DNA of 20,048 nt from Acetobacteraceae bacterium (GTDB lineage: Bacteria; Pseudomonadota; Alphaproteobacteria; Acetobacterales; Acetobacteraceae): NCBI GenBank assembly GCA_025356735.1, contig JANXRT010000196.1, positions 1-20,048 on the forward strand, in the 5' to 3' direction. Position 1 is the stretch's first letter, and each line of letters starts with the position of its first letter. A program made the translations under genes and the position numbers. The notes beneath the pieces were generated by a model that was not told the DNA's origin, made no database searches, and worked only from the letters and a program-made list of their open reading frames with translations. This document shows positions 15,642 to 20,048 of this stretch, piece by piece.

Positions 15642-15748
15642 AAGCATGGGCTCTGCCCCAAACCCCGCCGGGGTAGCGCCCCACTTAAGTCGAGGGGTTC
15701 CGAGGGGCGACGGCCCCTTGGCGGGGTATGGGGCAGAGCCCCATGCTT
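15642..15748. repeat. Long palindromic element / bidirectional terminator
   Basis: The ends are imperfect inverted repeats: AAGCATGGGCTCTGCCCC from 15642 and its near complement GGGGCAGAGCCCCATGCTT ending at 15748. Further inward, CCCCGCC...GGCGGGG and CCCC...GGGG tracts also pair. It fills the whole 113-bp gap between the convergent MFS and BTAD-regulator genes and almost touches both stop codons. It looks like a dispersed repetitive extragenic palindrome, with a partial relative at 9693-9740. It probably terminates both transcripts. Confidence 0.8.
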
Positions 15749-15751
15749 TCT

Positions 15752-17908
15752 CTACAGCAGACCCCCTTTACGCAGCCCCTCGGCATAATGAGCTAGATCG
15801 GCAGGAACTTTAAGCGGCGATCGTCTGATCGCATCAGCAACGGTAAACCCGGGCTCCAGCACCAGAAGACGCTTGCGGATGCGCACTGCATCACCTGACC
15901 TCTCCAGATGGCCAAGTGCCGAAAGAAGTCCCTTGTAGGTCGATGAAAACGCGGTATTGAGCGCCAGTGAACGCAGGCTGCATTCCACCGTGCGCTCATG
16001 TTGGCCGAGCAGCAGATAGGGCATCCCCGCGGCCATTTCGAAGAAGAATGCATGCGGATCCAAGGGAGCCAATCGCCGCGCGGTGTCCGCCCTGAATATC
16101 GCCTCTTGATGGCGACCAAGATAGCTCAATGCCAGTCCCGAGAAGCACCACGCCAAAGCACAATGCGGATTGAGCGACAAGGCCATATCATGCAACGCCA
16201 AAGCCTCATCGGGCTGGCGACGCAAAAACCCGCAGATGTGGCCCGCAATCGTCAACGCCCGCGCATTGCCGACATCCAGCGTTACCGCGCGTTCGGCGAG
16301 TTCCCCACCCACGCGCGTGTCGCGTTCTGGATTGGTCGACCAACCCTGGCCAACCTGGAACAGGTGCCAATACCCAAACCAGGCATGGGCCGGCGCGGAG
16401 TTCGGTTCTACCGAAACTGCCGTCGCCAACAGGTCTCCGGCGGCGTGGAAGGCGTCGGGCTCCAGCCGATAGATCGAAGGAATCGCCTGCAGTAGCGACT
16501 CGCTCGTTGAAATGGCGCTTGAATGCTGCCGCCGATCGCCGGCAGCCTCCTGTTCCTGCCTCCGCCGCGCCCGTTTCTGCGCTCTTTCCCCCTCCAGCAT
16601 CAACAGCTCCGGCTCAACCTGCGCGACCACGCCCGCGGTTATCTCGTCCTGGAGCGCCAGCGTATCTCCATCCTCTCGATCGAAGCGGCGTGCCCATACG
16701 ATTTCCCGTCCTGCATGCAGGTCCAGCAGCCTTGTCGTCACGCGAACTCTGCCACCGCTCCGCTGCACCGTGCCCTCCAAAGCGAAGTCGAGCGCGAATT
16801 CATGCCTGACCTTGTCCGACACCATCGACAAGGACGAGTTGGCCGGCGCGGTCGGGGCCACACAGGATAGCCATGCCACCCGCGACAGCGCTGCGGTGAT
16901 TTCTTCGGTCAAGCCATACGATAACTCGTCTTGCTTGCCGGAACCCAGGTGTTGAAACGGCATCACGCCGATGCAGGTCCGAGAACCTTCCGCCACTTGC
17001 GCAGGATTGTTTTGCTGTTGCGGTGCATCGGCTGATGCCGTCGAAAGGAAGTGCTGCGGCAGTCCGCGAATGTTATTGACAAGCTCGACCATCTCGGCGC
17101 CCGGACGAAGCCGCGCCGTTTGCGCGAGTGCGTCGCGGCATCGGTCGAATGCCGCCACCGCCGCAGCGCGGTCACCTCTTGCGACATAGGCGCGGATCAG
17201 TGCCAGCCACGCCCCTTCATGTGCAGGATCAATGCGGATTAGGCGCTCTGCCGCGCCAACCAGTGTGCCGATGTTATCCGATCGCAAGCCGATGCGGTTA
17301 TGCATCGAGTTTTGTTCAGGGTCGCATAGAACGGATGCCAACGCATCGCTGGCGCGCTCACGTGCCAACGCCGTCAAGCGCTCCTGGTGGTCCAACCGCC
17401 ATTGTTCGAAAGCTGGGTCCAGTCCGGCCAGGTCGCCAAGAAGTTTCGGTCGATACAGCTCCAATCCCGACGGCCTTGATCCCGAAGACGCTTCTACTTC
17501 AGCAATATCGATCAGTATCGCGTCGGCATTCAGCCGCAAGGCGGTACGCTCGGCGTGCAGCAGCGACGAATGAAGCGCACCCAGGAACCGCGCAAGCCCA
17601 AGCACGGATTGACGGAGGGATGCCCGCGCCTGAACCCGACCTCGCTGGCTCCAGAGAAGCTTGGCAAGTTCGTCACGGCTAACCGAGTTTGGTGAGGACA
17701 TCGCCAATATAGCCAGCACAGCCTGTGTCTTCCTGCCTTGAGGCAAAACATTGTGGCCGGCGGAGGTGAACGCAGCCAGATGGTCGAATAGCTGAATGCG
17801 CAGCCTTATGCCCTCAGTCGCCGGACGCGACATCAGGCTGATGCGCGACACATCCACAACATCTGGCGTCAATAGGTCGATCTGCATCCCCTCTGCATTC
17901 GCGGACAT
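15752..17908 (-). CDS. BTAD/SARP-like transcriptional regulator with TolB-like and TPR domains
   Basis: This 718-residue protein has no membrane span. Residues 35-135 form a winged-helix OmpR/SARP-like DNA-binding domain (LRIQLFDHLAAF, GRKTQAVLAILAMSS, SRDELAKLLWSQRG, ARASLRQSVLGL). Residues about 150-290 are a bacterial transcriptional activation domain of helical repeats (LIRIDPAHEGAWLALIRAYV, GDRAAAVAAFDRC). Residues about 312-440 match the TolB-N/adenylate-cyclase-linked module (IGVMPFQHLG, ALEGTVQRSGGRVRVTTRLL, ARRFDRE, ALQDEIT). Residues 470-700 are TPR-like repeats (AHAWFGYWHLF, ALTIAGHICGFL, CALAWCFSGLALSYLGRHQEA). It probably senses a ligand or partner through the repeats and activates transcription. 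It is divergent from the repeat-peptide gene at 18192, its most likely target. The start at 17908 lacks a strong ribosome binding site; an ATG at 17887 is possible. Confidence 0.85.
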   Translation of the reverse strand: MSANAEGMQIDLLTPDVVDVSRISLMSRPATEGIRLRIQLFDHLAAFTSAGHNVLPQGRKTQAVLAILAMSSPNSVSRDELAKLLWSQRGRVQARASLRQSVLGLARFLGALHSSLLHAERTALRLNADAILIDIAEVEASSGSRPSGLELYRPKLLGDLAGLDPAFEQWRLDHQERLTALARERASDALASVLCDPEQNSMHNRIGLRSDNIGTLVGAAERLIRIDPAHEGAWLALIRAYVARGDRAAAVAAFDRCRDALAQTARLRPGAEMVELVNNIRGLPQHFLSTASADAPQQQNNPAQVAEGSRTCIGVMPFQHLGSGKQDELSYGLTEEITAALSRVAWLSCVAPTAPANSSLSMVSDKVRHEFALDFALEGTVQRSGGRVRVTTRLLDLHAGREIVWARRFDREDGDTLALQDEITAGVVAQVEPELLMLEGERAQKRARRRQEQEAAGDRRQHSSAISTSESLLQAIPSIYRLEPDAFHAAGDLLATAVSVEPNSAPAHAWFGYWHLFQVGQGWSTNPERDTRVGGELAERAVTLDVGNARALTIAGHICGFLRRQPDEALALHDMALSLNPHCALAWCFSGLALSYLGRHQEAIFRADTARRLAPLDPHAFFFEMAAGMPYLLLGQHERTVECSLRSLALNTAFSSTYKGLLSALGHLERSGDAVRIRKRLLVLEPGFTVADAIRRSPLKVPADLAHYAEGLRKGGLL

Positions 17909-18191
17909 ACAACCGCAAGACGTTAACCTTTATCACACTAACGTGATCCAAGCGACGGCGCAATGAAACCCGCTGCCGTTTGTTAGGAAAAATGTCTTGC
18001 GTTGGTTTATCCGAAAACGTTATGGTTTCTTTGTCAGCGGGCGAACTGTGTCTGCTGCCTCCCTCTCACAGCATCTCACCCTTACCCTTCCGCAGTCGGC
18101 GCATTTCCGTCTGTTCGGATGCTTTAGTGTGTTGATCGCTCGACAAGATGGATCGGAGGCCTGCTGGCAATCACCAACGAAAGGACTTTCG
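17909..18191. promoter_or_regulatory. Divergent regulatory region between regulator and repeat-peptide gene
   Basis: This 283-bp region is less GC-rich than its surroundings. It contains the inverted repeat ATCAC (17932-17936) with GTGAT (17943-17947), close to the regulator start, which could be an operator. Promoters for both directions should lie here, but I could not assign clear -35/-10 boxes. A ribosome binding site AAGGA (18181-18185) precedes the peptide ATG by 6 nt. In the peptide frame, 18105-18185 also encodes a stretch resembling the first strand of a BTAD regulator. Confidence 0.45.
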
Positions 18192-18341
18192 ATGACCCAT
18201 AACATGCCTGTCTCCCTGCCGCTCAAGCCCGCGGTTGTCGACACTGGCCGCATCCGTTTCGGCGGCGGTTATCGTCTGCCGCAGTCGGTGGCGGATGCCG
18301 GACGTATCCGGCTCGGCGGAGGCTACCGCGCCGCTCGATAG
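18192..18341 (+). CDS. 49-aa repeat peptide, candidate RiPP-type precursor
   Basis: The ATG at 18192 follows AAGGA with 6-nt spacing, so translation from here is well supported even though the frame is open upstream to 17997. The product has a short leader-like N-terminus (1-16, MTHNMPVSLPLKPAVV) and two 12-residue repeats, DTGRIRFGGGYR (17-28) and DAGRIRLGGGYR (35-46). They are separated by LPQSVA and followed by AAR. Eight of the ten identical residues use different synonymous codons in the two copies, so the amino acids are held while the DNA drifts. There is no Cys and little Ser/Thr in the repeats, so lanthipeptide-type chemistry is unlikely; Arg, Tyr, Phe and Asp are the candidate modified residues. 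It faces a BTAD regulator and precedes a DUF6065-like gene. I know no family for it. The precursor role is inference. Confidence 0.75.
   Translation: MTHNMPVSLPLKPAVVDTGRIRFGGGYRLPQSVADAGRIRLGGGYRAAR
18240..18275 (+). repeat. Peptide repeat unit 1 (DTGRIRFGGGYR)
   Basis: First 12-codon unit in the 49-aa peptide, with period 54 bp to the second unit. It differs from unit 2 by Thr for Ala and Phe for Leu. Confidence 0.85.
18294..18329 (+). repeat. Peptide repeat unit 2 (DAGRIRLGGGYR)
   Basis: Second 12-codon unit. Only two of the twelve codons (ATC and one GGC) are identical to unit 1, while ten of the twelve amino acids are. Confidence 0.85.
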
Positions 18342-18354
18342 GGCCTGATCCAAA

Positions 18355-18382
18355 GGCCGGAGGCGGGATTCCGCCTCCGGCC
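18355..18382 (+). terminator. Strong hairpin between peptide gene and DUF6065-like gene
   Basis: GGCCGGAGGCGG (18355-18366) and CCGCCTCCGGCC (18371-18382) are a perfect 12-bp stem with a GATT loop, starting 14 nt after the peptide stop. No T tract follows. It could be a partial terminator or 3' stabilising hairpin that lets the peptide be made in excess over the downstream protein, as is common in precursor-peptide operons. Confidence 0.75.
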
Positions 18383-18434
18383 CACGGATGCGGTTCGGCT
18401 CGTGCCTCTAACAGCCTGGATCAGGAGCAAACCC

Positions 18435-19028
18435 ATGCCGCAGGATGCGCCGACCCTTCGCTTCCACCGTTTGATCGAGCAGGCAAGGCTGCCCGTCCGC
18501 GCCGATCGCTCGGCTGCCGGCACGCTTCCAACCCGCGCCTTTCGCTACTGCGAAGCAGTAACCGCCGCGGCCGGCTTTGGCTGGTGGGTGTTTCCCCCGT
18601 CCGACATAACGCTGCTGTGGGACGGTGAAAGCGTCTTCTGGCAGCACGATGACCGCTTCCTGCCGTTAAGATCGGCACAGTTTCCGCATTTCTCCGATAC
18701 CTTTGACAATATTGCCCCGGCCTCTCTGCAGGGCTGCTCGCCGCCATTTCTCACGGTGTTGCCGGAACCCGGAACCGTTCAGATCTGGACAGGCCTGATC
18801 GTGCGGACTCTCCCAAACTGGAGCGTTCTACTCCGCGCGCCGGCGAATCTGCCTTCCCAAGGCGGCTACGTGCAATATGAGGGTATGATCGAGACTGACC
18901 ATTGGTTCGGGCCCTTGTTCACCAACATCCGCCTGACCCGGACGCACTCTCCGATCCACCTGGCGGCCGATTACCCCCTTGCTCTGGTGCAGCCGGTGCC
19001 GCGGCACGCCATGCAGATGCCACCCTGA
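18435..19028 (+). CDS. DUF6065-like protein of unknown function, C-terminus apparently lost
   Basis: The ATG at 18435 follows AGGAG (18423-18427) with 7-nt spacing. The 197-residue product contains AFRYCEAVTAAAGFGWWVFPP (35-55 region), PEPGTVQIWTGLIVRTLPNW (110-129), LLRAPANLPSQGGY, YEGMIETDHWFGPLFTN (148-164), IRLTRTHSPIHLAADYPLAL and QPVPRH. The order of an aromatic N-terminal core, a PxNxP loop, an ETDxW segment and a final QPVPR strand resembles proteins I remember as DUF6065; the family name is uncertain. No enzyme motif, signal peptide or membrane span is evident. The frame stops soon after QPVPRHA, while the -1 frame continues with a plausible tail, suggesting a frameshift near 19010. 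It sits downstream of the repeat-peptide gene behind a hairpin and may act on that peptide; this is inference. Confidence 0.75.
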   Translation: MPQDAPTLRFHRLIEQARLPVRADRSAAGTLPTRAFRYCEAVTAAAGFGWWVFPPSDITLLWDGESVFWQHDDRFLPLRSAQFPHFSDTFDNIAPASLQGCSPPFLTVLPEPGTVQIWTGLIVRTLPNWSVLLRAPANLPSQGGYVQYEGMIETDHWFGPLFTNIRLTRTHSPIHLAADYPLALVQPVPRHAMQMPP

Positions 19029-19033
19029 ACAAT

Positions 19034-19180
19034 GTGGCGATCAGTCCAGCTCTGACCGGCCTGACCAGCGCCGATTGGCATGCCTATGAGGCAGCGATCG
19101 CCGAACCTAATCGTCGTCCAGCCAGATCGTTCGGCGAGTATGCTGTCGCCAGTCGCAAACGACGCTGCCCGGCCGCATGA
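19034..19180 (+). CDS. Out-of-frame C-terminal remnant of the DUF6065-like gene, or a separate 48-aa ORF
   Basis: In the -1 frame relative to the DUF6065-like gene, sequence continues past its TGA and reads ALTGLTSADWHAYEAAIAEP, then FGEYAVASRKRR, ending at 19180. The DW..Y...I..PN and YAV..RKRR wording looks like the C-terminal tail I would expect for a DUF6065-like protein. I therefore favour one gene broken by a 1-nt shift near 19000-19025. The only separate start would be GTG 19034, with no clear ribosome binding site. No slippery heptamer is visible, so programmed frameshifting is not supported. Confidence 0.4.
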   Translation: MAISPALTGLTSADWHAYEAAIAEPNRRPARSFGEYAVASRKRRCPAA

Positions 19181-19236
19181 GGCAGATCAGGCGCCGGACC
19201 ATTAACCGGCATCGCGCGAGCTAGGAAAGTGCCTCG

Positions 19237-19710
19237 TCAGCTTGCCATGAAATTCAGGCATCGTCCTTTTCGGCCGGCGTTCGACAAGAACTCGACAACG
19301 TCTCCGACCGCCGGCATCTCACTCCACCGAGCGACATTTGTCAGGTTCCAGAGATTCTCCACGGCGTCGGCAGCACTCTCCAAAATTGAGTCCGATCTGG
19401 TCAGAAGCAGGATCGGCAAGGTCGGATCGTATTCACCAACGATTTTCATGATGTGGCACCCGTCTTGCCACTGACCTTCCAATTCTGTGCACACCGCGAT
19501 CGGTCTGCGCGACTTCAGAAGTTCGATGAGGCTCTGATCCGGATCATAGGGTTCGACATCGATGCCAAGAAAATGGCAGATTTTCGTCAGACCGATCGAG
19601 CAGCCATCCTCAAGCAAGATCAAGACGGTAGGTTCACGTCTTCCTGTATCCTCCACCCTTACGCGATGGCCCGCCATCATCCAGTCCGAAGCCTCGGCGA
19701 GATATTCCAT
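19237..19710 (-). CDS. Degenerate response-regulator receiver-like protein
   Basis: This 157-residue protein follows the receiver (REC) layout without a DNA-binding output. It shows a first strand with an acidic pair TVLILLEDG (E34/D35), a segment at the phosphoacceptor position reading AVCTELEG where Glu (E76) replaces the usual Asp, strand 4 PILLLTRSD with the conserved Thr (T104), and ARWSEMP where the usual Lys-Pro is lost. The stretch 1-25 (AEASDWMMAGHRVRVEDTGR) is an extra N-terminal element. The ATG at 19710 has GGAG 5 nt upstream. It may be a phosphorylation-independent or phosphomimetic pseudo-receiver that binds a partner. The fold assignment is inference from residue pattern and strand spacing; no partner kinase is nearby. 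Confidence 0.68.
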   Translation of the reverse strand: MEYLAEASDWMMAGHRVRVEDTGRREPTVLILLEDGCSIGLTKICHFLGIDVEPYDPDQSLIELLKSRRPIAVCTELEGQWQDGCHIMKIVGEYDPTLPILLLTRSDSILESAADAVENLWNLTNVARWSEMPAVGDVVEFLSNAGRKGRCLNFMAS

Positions 19711-20048
19711 TCAATCTCCATGCGCTGGGAAACTCAGACGGACAACAATCGCAATCGTTCGTCCAACGAAGCTCAGTGTCCTTTTTTGCGAACAAACATG
19801 GAATAGTTCAACCAATTCGTTTGATGTGAACCGGCGTTAAAAGATCGCTAAATAACGTTAAAGCGTGATTGTTAACCTGGATGAAGCTCTATGTGCCATT
19901 GGCAGGAACCGGATTTCAGCTCTCCCTGGATAGACTGGTTACCATCGCTCCCGGTCGTCGCCTGGGCATCCAGTTCGATCGCCGACACTCGATGGTCGCC
20001 GCCAATCCGTTCAAGCCTTCCGGTAAGTCGCCCCTTGACCACGTCTCC
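19711..20048. other. Right-end region without a confident gene
   Basis: From 19711 to about 19880 the DNA is AT-richer than the rest and holds the direct repeat CGTTAAA at 19835-19841 and 19856-19862, two helical turns apart, plus GTTAACC at 19871-19877. This is promoter-like. From 19881 to the window end both strands are open in the same codon register. On the plus strand an ATG at 19881 gives 56 codons starting MKLYVPLAGTGFQLSLDRLV. On the minus strand an open frame enters from beyond 20048 and stops at 19872 (…CQWHIELHPG). GC at the third codon position slightly favours the plus strand (about 68% versus 61% by hand count), and the AT-rich upstream also fits. The minus product looks somewhat more like a natural protein tail. 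I cannot choose. Confidence 0.4.

Noticed and set aside
17997..18191. Start of the repeat-peptide gene at TTG 17997 (114-residue product)
   Set aside because: The AAGGA ribosome binding site lies 6 nt before ATG 18192, and nothing comparable precedes 17997.
2595..18341. The radical SAM enzyme as maturase of the repeat peptide
   Set aside because: It is about 14 kb away, in a different operon, translationally coupled to sugar genes, and lacks a visible SPASM-type C-terminal cysteine cluster. No link can be supported.
19837..19875. CtrA binding site (TTAA-N7-TTAAC)
   Set aside because: The TTAA tetramers in this patch are 17 and 10 bases apart, not 7, so only half-sites are present.
1..20048. 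tRNA, rRNA, CRISPR array or insertion sequence
   Set aside because: No cloverleaf-like sequence, regularly spaced repeats, transposase motifs or terminal inverted repeats with a transposase were found while reading both strands by eye.

Overview
The window is GC-rich (low to mid 60s percent by eye), densely coded DNA from an alphaproteobacterium, most likely Rhodospirillales/Acetobacteraceae. That placement rests on the fused shikimate kinase/3-dehydroquinate synthase gene, the order aroKB | small membrane protein - xerD - accA, and a palindromic element built on GGGCTCTGCCCC. It is inference; no database was searched.

Region 1 (1-9684) is one sugar/inositol cassette in two divergent operons around a 267-bp gap that holds a 14-bp-arm palindrome. 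Leftward, from 6066: a dTDP-rhamnose-4-epimerase-like SDR, a CDP-paratose-2-epimerase-like SDR, a B12-binding-type radical SAM enzyme, a GT4 glycosyltransferase and two tandem CgeB-like glycosyltransferases, the last cut by the window edge. Rightward, from 6334: myo-inositol-1-phosphate synthase, a histidine-type phosphatase, a small-molecule methyltransferase and an unusual glycosidase-like protein. Seven of the eight gene junctions are 4-nt stop/start overlaps, so each arm is translationally coupled. The set suggests synthesis of a decorated inositol-containing glycoconjugate. The glycosidase-like protein reads as a circularly permuted clan GH-A barrel: strands 4-8 with both catalytic Glu come first, and strands 1-3 come last.

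Region 2 (9685-15750) is mostly housekeeping: a ribbon-helix-helix protein, then the convergent aroKB fusion, a 47-aa membrane peptide, xerD, accA and a DHA2-type MFS exporter. The exporter ends in a palindromic element of about 107 nt that also closes the convergent gene beyond it.

Region 3 (15752-19180) is the most novel part. A large BTAD/TolB-like/TPR regulator is transcribed divergently from a 49-aa peptide gene. The peptide carries two 12-residue repeats (D-[TA]-G-R-I-R-[FL]-G-G-G-Y-R) spaced 18 residues apart. The repeat codons have diverged almost only at synonymous positions. A strong hairpin follows, and then a gene with its own ribosome binding site for an uncharacterised DUF6065-like protein. 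This has the layout of a precursor-peptide (RiPP-like) locus. The DUF6065-like gene appears to lose its C-terminus through a frameshift.

Region 4 (19237-20048) holds a degenerate response-regulator receiver protein on the minus strand, then about 340 bp with no confident gene.
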